Source: an uncultured Spirochaetales bacterium
GTDB lineage: Bacteria; Spirochaetota; Spirochaetia; Sphaerochaetales; Sphaerochaetaceae
Direction of reading: 5' to 3'
Assembly: GCA_902781545.1 (NCBI GenBank)
Contig: CACZJR010000011.1
Span: 40,506 to 73,967 of the forward strand
DNA: 33,462 nt
Below the pieces are notes generated by a model. The model ran no database searches. It had not been told where the DNA came from and saw only the letters and a list, made by a program, of their open reading frames with translations. The translations under genes and the position numbers were made by a program. Position 1 is the first letter of the stretch. Every line of letters starts with the position of its first letter. Positions 1 through 7,957 of this stretch are shown here, piece by piece.

Positions 1-827
1 GCGCACACCACTTCTGTCCCAATTACGACTGTCCTGCACAGGCAAAGGGACGGCTGGCCTTCTTCTGCGGGAAGGGCCAGATGGACATAGAGGGTCTTGG
101 CGCGAGAACCGTCGAGATCCTCTACGACAAAGGCTTTGTTAGGTCAATCAACGGACTATATGAGTTTGACTTCAACAACCTGCGGTATGTCGAAGGCTTC
201 GGTGGAACCGAGGGAAAGAAGATAGAGTCAATCAAGCAAGCCCTTCAGGAGAGCCTCAACACGCCTTTTAGGAATGTCCTTGTCTCAATCGGAATCCCGG
301 AGTTCGGCAAGAAGGCTGTTGACCTTGTCTGTGACGCGGGTTTTGACAGCATGGACAAGCTCTTGGAGGTTGCAGACAAAAATGACATCGAGTCTCTGTC
401 TGCTATCAAGGGAATTGGACCTAAGACAGCGGAAACCATCATTGATGGTCTGAAATCAGAGACTGTTCGTAAATTAATAGAAGATTTGCGCTCAGCAGGC
501 CTTCATATGGAAGATGAGAAAGAGGAAGGACCTGTCCTGGAGCAGATCTTCCAGGGCCAGAGCTGGTGTGTCACCGGATCATTTGAGCATTTCAATCCAA
601 GGACCAAGGCAATGGAGGAGATCAAGAGGCGCGGCGGTACCGAGGTCTCGGGAGTATCCAGGAAGACAACATGCCTGCTTGCCGGAAGCGGAGCAGGAAG
701 CAAGCTGGACAAGGCCAGGGAGTTCGGGGTACGCATTGTGTCGGAGGATGAGTTCTTGCAGATGATCGGATCAGCGGACGGAACTTCCGGGAATGAAAAA
801 ACAGAAGATCAGCCGGGGCTTTTCTAA
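1..827 (+). CDS. ligA: NAD-dependent DNA ligase LigA, C-terminal part (5' truncated by window)
   Basis: LigA seals nicks in duplex DNA using NAD+ in replication and repair. The gene enters from the left edge; the open frame runs through codons starting at base 3, so the ATG at 81 is internal. Visible in order are the end of the zinc finger (C-P-N-Y-D-C-P-A-Q, bases 18-47), the conserved M-D-I-E-G-L-G that follows it (81-101), the helix-hairpin-helix repeats (about 100-510), and a C-terminal BRCT domain (about 540-770, with G-S-F at its start and the R-R-G-G and K-T-T-C-L-L strands). The adenylation and OB domains are outside the window. The residues between finger and M-D-I-E (F-F-C-G-K-G-Q) differ from the usual F-x-S-R-x-A and add a cysteine. 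Identity is very secure. Confidence 0.96.
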   Translation, partial: AHHFCPNYDCPAQAKGRLAFFCGKGQMDIEGLGARTVEILYDKGFVRSINGLYEFDFNNLRYVEGFGGTEGKKIESIKQALQESLNTPFRNVLVSIGIPEFGKKAVDLVCDAGFDSMDKLLEVADKNDIESLSAIKGIGPKTAETIIDGLKSETVRKLIEDLRSAGLHMEDEKEEGPVLEQIFQGQSWCVTGSFEHFNPRTKAMEEIKRRGGTEVSGVSRKTTCLLAGSGAGSKLDKAREFGVRIVSEDEFLQMIGSADGTSGNEKTEDQPGLF

Positions 828-840
828 GTGGGAGGAACTT

Positions 841-1236
841 ATGGATGACATCAACCTGAAGGTCAAGCTTTACATCCAGAACGGTAAAGAGAAGTTCATG
901 GGAATTGGGGTGCTGTGGGTCCTTCAGAAGACAAAGGAGCTGGGATCCCTCAGGGCAGCGTCGGCGGATCTGGGAATTTCATACTCAAAGGTCTACAGGA
1001 TGATCGTGAACCTTGAGAAGAATCTCGGAGCAAAGGTCGTTGACAGAAAGAAGGGCGGCTCCGACAGAAGCGGAGCCACACTTACCGAATTCGGTGAGAG
1101 ATTCGCGGACATGTATGACTCATTCCAGCGGCAGTGCAAGGCACTTCTGGACAAACCGTTTGAGGAATTCACCGTCCAGATGCATGACCTGATAGGTGAA
1201 TACAGGGAAACGCAAGAGATATCTGAAAAAGTTTGA
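841..1236 (+). CDS. ModE-like (LysR-type winged HTH) DNA-binding protein
   Basis: A 131-residue protein matching the N-terminal winged helix-turn-helix of the molybdate regulator ModE. The diagnostic stretch is residues 35-63 (G-S-L-R-A-A-S-A-D-L-G-I-S-Y-S-K-V-Y-R), followed by the wing (G-G-S-D-R-S-G-A-T-L-T-E-F-G). It lacks the C-terminal molybdate-binding (TOBE) domains of full ModE, so the ligand, if any, is unknown; single-domain versions are common. I chose the ATG at 841 because GGGAGG sits seven bases upstream; a longer reading from 793 overlaps ligA and has no better ribosome site. No molybdate transport genes are nearby. It lies 13 bases after ligA and may be co-transcribed with it. 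Confidence 0.85.
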   Translation: MDDINLKVKLYIQNGKEKFMGIGVLWVLQKTKELGSLRAASADLGISYSKVYRMIVNLEKNLGAKVVDRKKGGSDRSGATLTEFGERFADMYDSFQRQCKALLDKPFEEFTVQMHDLIGEYRETQEISEKV

Positions 1237-1251
1237 GCTGTTTATTTTATT

Positions 1252-1392
1252 TTAATTAAATAAGTTATGACGTTTTTTGGGATTTTTTCTCAAAATAAGA
1301 ATTATATTTTTCAAAAACCTATTGAACTTTTCCGCAAATTTTAGTACTTTCAAACACGAGATGTAAATCTCAACCTCCTTTTGTTCCCCCAT
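1252..1392 (-). CDS. Possible 46-aa small ORF, unknown
   Basis: On the minus strand an ATG at 1392-1390 opens a 46-codon frame ending in TAA at 1252. An AGGAGG lies seven bases upstream, so translation is plausible. The predicted peptide is basic with a hydrophobic middle (N-I-I-L-I-L) and a Lys/Arg-rich end. Composition is strongly AT-rich, unlike neighbouring genes, which argues either for a non-coding coincidence or for acquired or fast-evolving sequence. The start codon lies inside an inverted repeat (1387-1394 with 1411-1418). I do not recognise the peptide, and conservation is the only real test. Confidence 0.25.
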   Translation of the reverse strand: MGEQKEVEIYISCLKVLKFAEKFNRFLKNIILILRKNPKKRHNLFN

Positions 1393-1424
1393 GGTTTGAC
1401 CTCCTTTTCCCCATGGGGTTTTTT
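1387..1424 (+). terminator. Rho-independent terminator-like hairpin after the ModE-like gene
   Basis: CCCCATGG (1387-1394) and CCATGGGG (1411-1418) form an 8-bp stem with a 16-base loop, followed by TTTTTT (1419-1424). It would end plus-strand transcription coming from ligA/modE before the argR promoter. The stem lies within an imperfect direct duplication of the sequence ACCTCCTTTT plus CCCC-ATGG. The long loop makes it weaker than a canonical terminator. Confidence 0.55.
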
Positions 1425-1545
1425 ATTGCCCAAATCCTGAATACGTCGTGCATATTTCCTAAATTTTTTTCTGCAAAAAATTGCAAAAACCGTGATTTTT
1501 ACCGCCGTTTCTGTATATAGCAACATATTCTAATTGCGATTTTCC

Positions 1546-1574
1546 TTGCTTTCACTGCATATCTATTGTATATT
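1546..1574 (+). promoter_or_regulatory. Promoter of argR-pgi
   Basis: TTGCTT (1546-1551), a 17-base spacer, and TATATT (1569-1574) place a start near 1581, about 40 bases before the argR ATG. The rest of the 385-base gap (1237-1621) is AT-rich and holds only the small minus-strand ORF and the terminator-like hairpin listed here. TGCATAT motifs at 1557 and 1589 overlap or flank the promoter and could be ArgR half-sites for autoregulation (inference). Confidence 0.6.
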
Positions 1575-1621
1575 TTAGTTTGCTCTTTTGCATATCAATC
1601 ACAATATATACGAGGCATTAC

Positions 1622-2092
1622 ATGAAGCAGAGGTACAACAGACTCTCAGTCATCAAGGACCTGATCAAGAAGAACAGGATCGACAATCAGGATACCCTTC
1701 TGAATCTTCTCAAGGAGGAGGGCTACTCTGTCACACAGGCCACGCTCTCAAGAGACCTGAAGATGCTGAAGGTCGGAAAGATCTCAGACGGCTGGAGCGG
1801 CTATTATTACTCGCTGCCCGACAATGATCTTGTCGCGGAGTCGGAGAAGAGTTACATCCAGGATGTGCGCAGGGGAATAATCTCCATGGAGTTCAGCGGG
1901 AACATCGGTGTGATCAAGACCAGGGAGGGCCATGCCAACAGTGTTGCTGTGGGACTCGAGGCTCTGAGCCTTCCAGAGATTCTTGGAACACTTGCCGGAG
2001 ATGACACCATAATGGTGATTCTCAGGGAGGGAATGACCAAGGAGGATCTTCAGGAAAGCTTCAAGACCAGGATTCCTGAGATTGATGACTGA
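1622..2092 (+). CDS. argR: Arginine repressor ArgR
   Basis: ArgR is a hexameric transcription factor that senses L-arginine and controls arginine synthesis and catabolism genes. This 156-residue protein has the normal family length. The N-terminal winged HTH carries S-V-T-Q-A-T-L-S-R-D-L-K (residues 36-47), and the C-terminal oligomerisation/arginine-binding domain carries G-T-L-A-G-D-D-T (122-129) with the aspartates that contact arginine. The start is the ATG at 1622, preceded by a CGAGG; an upstream in-frame ATG at 1580 would sit at the transcription start. It is followed by pgi after 11 bases, so glycolytic pgi and argR appear co-transcribed, which is not a usual pairing. Confidence 0.93.
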   Translation: MKQRYNRLSVIKDLIKKNRIDNQDTLLNLLKEEGYSVTQATLSRDLKMLKVGKISDGWSGYYYSLPDNDLVAESEKSYIQDVRRGIISMEFSGNIGVIKTREGHANSVAVGLEALSLPEILGTLAGDDTIMVILREGMTKEDLQESFKTRIPEIDD

Positions 2093-2103
2093 GGAGGATT
2101 GTT

Positions 2104-3702
2104 TTGATCAAATACAATGATTTCAACCTTACGGAAAACTATGCGCGCCTCAAGGCTCTGAAGCCTTTTGACATCAAGAGCGGTCTTGATGAGGCACGCA
2201 TCGGAGACTGCTGCATCAAGGAGGCCGGAAGCCTTGTCTACAACTATGGTGCGATGCCTGTTGACGGCAAGATCATAGATGTGCTCCAGGCCCTTGCTGA
2301 CGAGCAGCAGCTTATTGAGAAATACAAGGCACTTCTCAGCGGAGAGGTCATGAACACGGGAGAGAAGAGGCTTGTCCTGCATCAGCTCACACGCGGGCGT
2401 GTCCTTGAAGGCCAGAAGGTCATGGCTGACGGTGTTGAGAAAGGCGATTTCTACAACGCCGAGCTTGAGAAGATAAAGGTCTTCTCTGAGAAAGTGAGAA
2501 GCGGCCAGATCAAGGGATCCACCGGAAAGGAGATCAAGACGGTGGTCCAGATCGGAATAGGAGGCTCAGATCTAGGGCCAAGGGCTCTCTGTTACGCCCT
2601 CAACCTGATCGGACCTCAGGACGGCTGCACCAAGAAGCTTGAGGCCAGGTTCATCTCCAACGTTGATCCTGATGACGCATGTGCCGTCCTCTCGGGTCTG
2701 GACCTTGAGAGCACGCTTTTCATCCTTGTGTCAAAGAGCGGCACAACCCAGGAGACACTGGCGAACCGCGACCTTGTCTTCAAGGTCATGGAGAAGAGCG
2801 GAATCAAGGGACTGGTGCCGCAGAAGCATGTGGTTGCCGTCACCAGCAACACAAGCCCGCTTGCGAACAACCCGGACATCCTTGCCGTGTTCTTCATGGA
2901 TGACTATATCGGCGGCCGTTACTCGGTGTGCAGTCCTGTTGGCGGAGTGATCCTGTCTCTGACATACGGCTTTGACGTGTTCAGGCAGGTCCTGGACGGA
3001 GCACATGAGGAGGACAAGGCGGCACTTGAGCCGGATATCAGGAAGAACGGCACGCTGATGGATGCCATGATCGGCGTTTATCTGCGCAACGTGCTGGGCT
3101 ATCCTTACACGGCGGTGCTGCCTTACAGCCAGAGCCTTCACAGGATGCCCGCACATTTCCAGCAGCTTGACATGGAGTCCAACGGAAAGCACGTCAACCG
3201 CTTCGGAAAGCCCGTGAGCTATCAGACCGGTCCTGTCATCTTCGGAGAGCCTGGAACAAACGGCCAGCACTCCTTCTACCAGCTCCTGCATCAGGGAACG
3301 GACATCGTACCCATGCAGTTCATTGGGTTCAGGGAGAAAGAGGGCAATCTTGATGCGGAGAACGGCGGATCGACAAGCCAGACAAAGCTCAAGGCCAACC
3401 TGGTGGCCCAGATTGTGGCCTTTGCCTGTGGAAAGGATGACAAGGAGAATCCGAACAAGTCCTTTGAGGGCGGACGTCCCTCAAGTGTCCTTGTCGCTGA
3501 CAGACTCACTCCGTTCGCACTCGGATCCATCCTGGCTCACTTTGAGAACAAGGTGATGTTCCAGGGCTTTGTGTGGAACATCAACAGCTTTGACCAGGAA
3601 GGTGTCCAGCTCGGAAAGATCCTGGCAAAGAAGGTTCTCTCAGGCTGTGAGGGAGACGGAAGACTAATGGCCTATTCAAGGCTTCTCGGAATTGATTTCT
3701 AA
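2104..3702 (+). CDS. pgi: Glucose-6-phosphate isomerase
   Basis: Interconverts glucose-6-phosphate and fructose-6-phosphate in glycolysis/gluconeogenesis in the cytoplasm. The 532-residue protein has the family signatures: G-I-G-G-S-D-L-G-P-R (151-160), the sugar-phosphate site S-K-S-G-T-T (210-215), G-G-R-Y-S-V (270-275), M-E-S-N-G-K with the catalytic glutamate near residue 358, and the G-Q-H-S-F histidine near 389. The start is a TTG at 2104; GGAGG at 2093-2097 directly after the argR stop gives a six-base spacing and no in-frame ATG lies nearby. A gene with such a good ribosome site and a rare start codon is probably tuned for moderate translation. Confidence 0.96.
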   Translation: MIKYNDFNLTENYARLKALKPFDIKSGLDEARIGDCCIKEAGSLVYNYGAMPVDGKIIDVLQALADEQQLIEKYKALLSGEVMNTGEKRLVLHQLTRGRVLEGQKVMADGVEKGDFYNAELEKIKVFSEKVRSGQIKGSTGKEIKTVVQIGIGGSDLGPRALCYALNLIGPQDGCTKKLEARFISNVDPDDACAVLSGLDLESTLFILVSKSGTTQETLANRDLVFKVMEKSGIKGLVPQKHVVAVTSNTSPLANNPDILAVFFMDDYIGGRYSVCSPVGGVILSLTYGFDVFRQVLDGAHEEDKAALEPDIRKNGTLMDAMIGVYLRNVLGYPYTAVLPYSQSLHRMPAHFQQLDMESNGKHVNRFGKPVSYQTGPVIFGEPGTNGQHSFYQLLHQGTDIVPMQFIGFREKEGNLDAENGGSTSQTKLKANLVAQIVAFACGKDDKENPNKSFEGGRPSSVLVADRLTPFALGSILAHFENKVMFQGFVWNINSFDQEGVQLGKILAKKVLSGCEGDGRLMAYSRLLGIDF

Positions 3703-3733
3703 CAGACCGTAAAGGTCATATTGGGAGGATAAA

Positions 3734-4288
3734 ATGGTTATCGGTATTATTATTGCGGTTGTCGTGGTTCTTCTTCTGCTGGTTGTGTCAACATACAACG
3801 CATGTGTAAGACTCAAGAACCAGGGAGAGGAGGCTTATGCCCAGATTGATGCTCATCTCAAGCAGAGATATGACCTGATCCCGAACCTTGTCGAGACAGT
3901 CAAGGGTTATGCCAAGCATGAGCAGGGCACACTTACAGCTGTCATTGAGGCACGCAACAAGGCCATGAGCGCCTCTGGCGTCTCTGAGAAAGACCAGGCA
4001 GACAAGGCCTTCGAGGGAACCCTCAAGAGCCTCTTCGCACTCTCCGAGGCTTATCCGGAGCTCAAGGCCAATGAGAACTTCAAGGACCTTCAGAACCAGC
4101 TCTCAAGACTTGAGACAGAGATCCTGCAGGCCAGAAAGTACTACAACGGTGTTGTTAAGACATTCAACACCAAGATCGAGACCTTCCCGACATCCCTTAT
4201 CGTCGGTCTTTTCGGCGGCAAGTTCTCCAAGATGACTTATCTTGAGGTCGCTGAAGCTGAGAGACAGAACGTCAAGGTCCAGTTCTGA
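3734..4288 (+). CDS. lemA: LemA family protein
   Basis: A 184-residue LemA-family protein: one N-terminal membrane helix (residues 2-20, all Ile/Val/Leu), then a mostly helical extracytoplasmic domain with the family hallmark N-x-G-E-x-A-x-x-Q-I-D-x-x-L-K-x-R-Y-D-L-I-P-N-L-V (about 29-56) and the K-Y-Y-N-G-V-V-K-x-F-N motif (138-148). Molecular function is unsettled in the family. GGGAGG at 3723-3728 fixes the ATG at 3734. It is eight bases upstream of a DUF2207 membrane protein; lemA next to DUF2207 or TPM-domain genes is a recurring pairing, suggesting a shared envelope role. Confidence 0.93.
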   Translation: MVIGIIIAVVVVLLLLVVSTYNACVRLKNQGEEAYAQIDAHLKQRYDLIPNLVETVKGYAKHEQGTLTAVIEARNKAMSASGVSEKDQADKAFEGTLKSLFALSEAYPELKANENFKDLQNQLSRLETEILQARKYYNGVVKTFNTKIETFPTSLIVGLFGGKFSKMTYLEVAEAERQNVKVQF

Positions 4289-4296
4289 TCCTGCCT

Positions 4297-6228
4297 ATGA
4301 AGCGTTTCCTCTTGATTGCCCTGATCCTTGTGACAGGGCTTTTCAGTCTTTTTGCAGCTGATTACTACATTGAGAACTATGATGTGAAGATCACCGTGGG
4401 GAACAATGCCGTTCATCACATTGAGGAGACCATCGATGTCTATTTCGAGGGTCCCCATCATGGTATTGTGCGTGAGATTCCCGTTGATTACTCGGATTAC
4501 AACGGCATGACAGCCCGCATCAGGAACCTCAAGTGCTCTGATTCGTATGACTCCGAGGAGGACAACGGATACCTTGTGATGAAGATAGGATCCTCCTCTA
4601 GGACCTACAGGCAGGAGTCCGTGCGTTATGTGCTGACCTATGACTACGATCTCGGTGCGGACACCAATGACAGTTATGACGAGCTGTACATGAATGTCAT
4701 AGGTGTTGACTGGGAATGCCAGATCAAGAATGCCTCTTTCAGCATTGTCATCCCATATGTTGAGGATGCAGGTTATGCGTCAAAGGAAGACTTCTTCAAC
4801 AAGATCCATTCCAACACCCACTTCACCAGCGGGTCATATGGCTCGAAAGGATCAAGTGTCAAGGCTTATCTTGAGCAGGGCAGTGACGGGTCTCTGACAA
4901 TCTCCGGCAGGGCCTCCGGCCTTGGGGAGAGGCAGGGAATCACAGTCAGGATCGATCTTCCTGATAACTGGTACAAGGATGCAAGGCAGCCATGGGATTA
5001 CCGCCCCCTGATGAGGGTCGTCCATCCGATAGTCTGTGCGGTCCTTGTCGGAATCTCGATTCTTCTCTGGCTTTCATTCGGAAAAGACGTCACCCCGATC
5101 ATTGTGGCGCGTTTCAAGCCGCCCAAGGATTTCCCGCCTCTTCTTGTAGGCTATGTGGCAGACTCCACGGTCGATGACAAGGATGTCATCTCAATGCTCT
5201 TCTACTGGGCGGATGAGGGACTTCTGAGCATAGAGGAGAAGAAGGGTGACAAATTCGAGTTCACAAAGCTCAAGAACATTGAGGATTATGCAATTGAGTC
5301 AGGGAAGAACATCCCGAAGCTCGAGGTGACACTCTTCAACGGCTTCTTCAAGAAATGCGATGTGGGCGGAAAGATCACTTTCAAGGATCTTGAGAAGAAC
5401 AACTTCTTCGAGACCATTGTCAAGACAAAGCTGGAGACAGGCAAGTTCTTCACAAAGGAGAGATCCCTGACAGATCCGAAGAGCAAGGCACTTTCCGGAC
5501 TTCTTGCGCTGCTGTCCGTGATTCCTGTAGTGACAGGAGCCATGAGGGTAGGCCTCTATGAGAATGGCTCAGGTCTGATATTCGGACTTGTAGCAGGTGC
5601 GGGACTGTTCCTGATAAACCTCGTGGCGTTTGACTGGCTCTTCAAGAAGTGGCATCTGCGCAAGAGCAATTTCATGGCCTTGATCGGGAGCCTCATTCCG
5701 TCTGCGATCATCCTTGCCGCACTGATCGGCGGAGAGTACATGCTCCACGATGAGGTAGACATCCTTCAGAACGTGCTTACTGTGGCAGGAAGCGCTCTTA
5801 CTGCATTCTTCGCCATAATCATGCAGAGGCGCAGCAAGTACGGCACCGAGGTTCTGGAGGAGACCCTGGGATTCAGGGAGTTCATCGATAAGGCGGAGAT
5901 CTCACAGCTCAAGATGATGATCGAGTCAGATCCTGACTTCTACTACAGGATGCTGAGCTATGCGATTGTCCTTGGTCTTGAGAACAAGTGGGCCAAGAAG
6001 TTCGACGGCATGATTGTCCAGGATCCTGAGTGGTTCACCGGTCTCACGCCGTTTGACATCTATTATTTCTCAAGGATGTCTGCAAGGATGACAAGGGCCA
6101 TCCCGGCAGCCTCTATTCCGAAGTCATCCATCTCCGGCAGTCCGGGATCCCGTGTCGGCGGCGGTGGATTCTCCTCGAGCGGATTCTCCGGCGGAGGATT
6201 CGGAGGCGGTGGCGGACATGCATGGTGA
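4297..6228 (+). CDS. DUF2207-family membrane protein
   Basis: A 643-residue envelope protein. It has a cleavable-looking signal peptide (residues 1-20, ending F-A-A-D), an extracytoplasmic beta-rich domain typical of DUF2207 (about 21-230, with H-G-I-V-R-E-I-P-V near 52-60), a membrane helix at about 243-260, a cytoplasmic region (about 265-400), and three further hydrophobic helices (about 400-510). The end is a Gly/Ser-rich tail closing G-G-G-G-G-H-A-W, a style also seen in TPM/YgcG proteins. Function is unknown in the family. It follows lemA closely, and its last codons overlap the next gene by 11 bases, so all four genes to 7737 look like one operon. Confidence 0.88.
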   Translation: MKRFLLIALILVTGLFSLFAADYYIENYDVKITVGNNAVHHIEETIDVYFEGPHHGIVREIPVDYSDYNGMTARIRNLKCSDSYDSEEDNGYLVMKIGSSSRTYRQESVRYVLTYDYDLGADTNDSYDELYMNVIGVDWECQIKNASFSIVIPYVEDAGYASKEDFFNKIHSNTHFTSGSYGSKGSSVKAYLEQGSDGSLTISGRASGLGERQGITVRIDLPDNWYKDARQPWDYRPLMRVVHPIVCAVLVGISILLWLSFGKDVTPIIVARFKPPKDFPPLLVGYVADSTVDDKDVISMLFYWADEGLLSIEEKKGDKFEFTKLKNIEDYAIESGKNIPKLEVTLFNGFFKKCDVGGKITFKDLEKNNFFETIVKTKLETGKFFTKERSLTDPKSKALSGLLALLSVIPVVTGAMRVGLYENGSGLIFGLVAGAGLFLINLVAFDWLFKKWHLRKSNFMALIGSLIPSAIILAALIGGEYMLHDEVDILQNVLTVAGSALTAFFAIIMQRRSKYGTEVLEETLGFREFIDKAEISQLKMMIESDPDFYYRMLSYAIVLGLENKWAKKFDGMIVQDPEWFTGLTPFDIYYFSRMSARMTRAIPAASIPKSSISGSPGSRVGGGGFSSSGFSGGGFGGGGGHAW

Positions 6229-6901
6229 TATCTGGGGGCTGCTGTTATCAGTGGCCCTTATTCTATCATGTCTGATTGCCTCTTTTCTTGTAGCAAGGCA
6301 TGGCAGGAAGGCCTTCGGGGACCTTTGTCCTGAGATAGCCCGAAAGATAGTCCACATCGGGGTCTCCAACTGGTTCTTCATCTACTGCCATGTGTTTGAG
6401 TCAGACCTGTGGCCCATAATCGGACTGGCTGGATTTGCGGTGATAAACGCTGTGATGAACATGTCCGGCGGCTTGCATGTCCTGATGGGGCAGGAGAGCA
6501 CGAAACGCAACTGGGGCCTTGTCCAGTACCCGATATCCATAATAATCCTGATCATGCTCAGGCATTTCGGTATAGGGGACATGGTCTGCGTGGGCTGCGG
6601 TGTTCTTGGAATGGGCTACGGAGACGGTCTTGCATCCATAGTCGGGATGAAGGTCAGATCCAAAAACCTCCCGGGAAAAACCAGGAAGACAGTTGCAGGT
6701 TCCATAACAATGGCCTGCATAACATTTGTTGTGGTATTTTTACTCAACATTTTCTATAAACAGGGTGTTGAAATGACAAGGCTTGTGCTTGTCTCTCTTC
6801 TTGCCGGAGTCTGTGCCTCTTTTGTGGAGGCTTATACACCGTTCGGACTTGACAACATAAGCGTGCCGCTTACAATCTATCTCATCGCGGGGTTAATATG
6901 A
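6218..6901 (+). CDS. VTE5-like polyprenol/phytol kinase (dolichol kinase superfamily)
   Basis: A 227-residue integral membrane protein with about six hydrophobic helices. It resembles the CTP-dependent lipid-alcohol kinase family that includes phytol kinase VTE5, farnesol kinase and SEC59. Seen motifs are R-K-I-V-H-I (about 40-45), G-Y-G-D-G-L-A-S-I-V-G (about 133-143), a K-T-V-A-G-S loop (about 157-162), and E-A-Y-T-P-F-G-L-D-N (about 203-212), the last two being conserved nucleotide/phosphate-site motifs. The start is the ATG at 6218, inside the Gly-rich tail codons of the upstream gene, whose GGAGG-like codons double as the ribosome site; the longer frame from 6152 lacks support. Its stop overlaps the DUF92 gene (ATGA), indicating translational coupling. 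Confidence 0.8.
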   Translation: MHGDIWGLLLSVALILSCLIASFLVARHGRKAFGDLCPEIARKIVHIGVSNWFFIYCHVFESDLWPIIGLAGFAVINAVMNMSGGLHVLMGQESTKRNWGLVQYPISIIILIMLRHFGIGDMVCVGCGVLGMGYGDGLASIVGMKVRSKNLPGKTRKTVAGSITMACITFVVVFLLNIFYKQGVEMTRLVLVSLLAGVCASFVEAYTPFGLDNISVPLTIYLIAGLI

Positions 6902-7737
6902 TCAGATTCCTTGACAATGCTCTTTTCTCACTTTCCTGGCCATGGCCGATTGTGGTCATAGCATTGTCAATGGCCGTCATTGCCGTCCTGGCCTATCTTG
7001 CAAGGAGCCTTGACCTGGGTGGTGCCCTGGCGGCGTTTGTCATGGGAGTGATTGTCCTCTGGACGCTGAGATTCGAGGGTTTCTTGCTCTTTCTCCTGTT
7101 CTTTGTCTCCTGCACGGTCGTGGGGAAACTGTCCAAGAGGATCAGAAGAGGGAAAAGAGCTGAGGTAGCAGAGAAGAAGGGCCACAGAAGGGACCTGATG
7201 CAGGTTGTCTCCAACGGCCTCATGGCCACAATCGCGGCTCTGTTCTGGTTCTTCAGCTCAAAGAACATTGCACTTGTCATGTTCGGTGCTGCCGTGGCTG
7301 AGGCTACCAGCGACACCTTCGCAGGTGACATCGGGCGCCTGAGCAAGCATGATCCTGTCTCAATCAGGAACCTCAGGCCCGTTCCTGTGGGGATGTCAGG
7401 CGGGGTGACCTTCCTGGGCATGATGGGCGCGCTGATCTCATCGGCGGTGATCGCATTCTGCTGGTATGTCTCATTCAAGGGCATGCGCATCTCCGCCGCA
7501 ATCCTGGTCTGTCTCATGGGCTTTGCAGGTGCGGTTGTAGACTCATATCTGGGGGCTTTCGTGCAGGCACACTACATTGACCCTGATACCGGGATGCTTA
7601 CCGAAAGCGACGAGAAGAACGGCCAGAAGCTTGAGCTTGCCCAGGGAATCCGCTGGGTGGACAACGACATGGTCAACCTCATGAGCAACGTCTTCAGCTC
7701 GGTGTTTGCCCTTGGCATGGGGGTCCTGATCATCTGA
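6898..7737 (+). CDS. DUF92 / VTE6-like membrane protein (prenyl-phosphate kinase candidate)
   Basis: A 279-residue multi-pass membrane protein of the DUF92 (TIGR00297) family, whose plant and cyanobacterial member VTE6 phosphorylates phytyl-phosphate to the diphosphate. Signatures are R-D-L-M-Q-V-x-S-N-G (about 98-107), A-E-A-T-S-D-T-F-A-G-D-I-G (about 138-150), and V-P-V-G-M-S-G-G-V-T-F-L-G (about 168-180). It overlaps the VTE5-like gene by four bases, so the pair would act one after the other on the same prenyl alcohol. That functional reading is inference; the natural substrate in a spirochaete is unknown. It is the last gene of the lemA operon. Confidence 0.85.
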   Translation: MIRFLDNALFSLSWPWPIVVIALSMAVIAVLAYLARSLDLGGALAAFVMGVIVLWTLRFEGFLLFLLFFVSCTVVGKLSKRIRRGKRAEVAEKKGHRRDLMQVVSNGLMATIAALFWFFSSKNIALVMFGAAVAEATSDTFAGDIGRLSKHDPVSIRNLRPVPVGMSGGVTFLGMMGALISSAVIAFCWYVSFKGMRISAAILVCLMGFAGAVVDSYLGAFVQAHYIDPDTGMLTESDEKNGQKLELAQGIRWVDNDMVNLMSNVFSSVFALGMGVLII

Positions 7738-7742
7738 GGCTG

Positions 7743-7763
7743 TTGTCAAGGGAAGATTGACAA
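7743..7763 (+). repeat. Inverted repeat just after the DUF92 gene
   Basis: TTGTCAA (7743-7749) and TTGACAA (7757-7763) form a perfect 7-bp stem with loop GGGAAGA, starting five bases after the stop codon. There is no T-run, so a standard terminator is not supported. The left arm plus GGG (TTGTCAAGGG) recurs inside the larger inverted repeat at 20309-20318. Confidence 0.45.
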
Positions 7764-7828
7764 AAATGCCGCATATGTCATGAATATTCGGATTTCCAAG
7801 TTTTTATGCATGCATATTCGTTTTTTCG

Positions 7829-7858
7829 TTGACAGTACGTTTCATATGAGCATACATT
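7829..7858 (+). promoter_or_regulatory. Promoter of the 35-aa membrane microprotein
   Basis: TTGACA (7829-7834), an 18-base spacer, then TACATT (7853-7858). An AT-rich TATGCATGCATATTCG palindromic stretch sits directly upstream (7805-7820). The resulting leader of about 90 bases carries a hairpin, CTCACCT (7874-7880) with AGGTGAG (7893-7899). Confidence 0.5.
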
Positions 7859-7957
7859 AATACACTGTGTGGCCTCACCTGTGCCCACTTTAAGGTGAGA
7901 CGCAAATCAATAATTTAGTTTTACTCACATTGGCGCGGCTTAGGCCGGGAGGGGAGA

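Noticed and set aside
793-840. Longer start for the ModE-like gene overlapping ligA
   Set aside because: The ATG at 841 has a GGGAGG at good distance and fits the normal family start; the extra 16 residues are not family-like.
2731-3291. 186-codon minus-strand frame inside pgi
   Set aside because: Opposite strand of a clear, complete pgi; no ribosome site or recognisable family.
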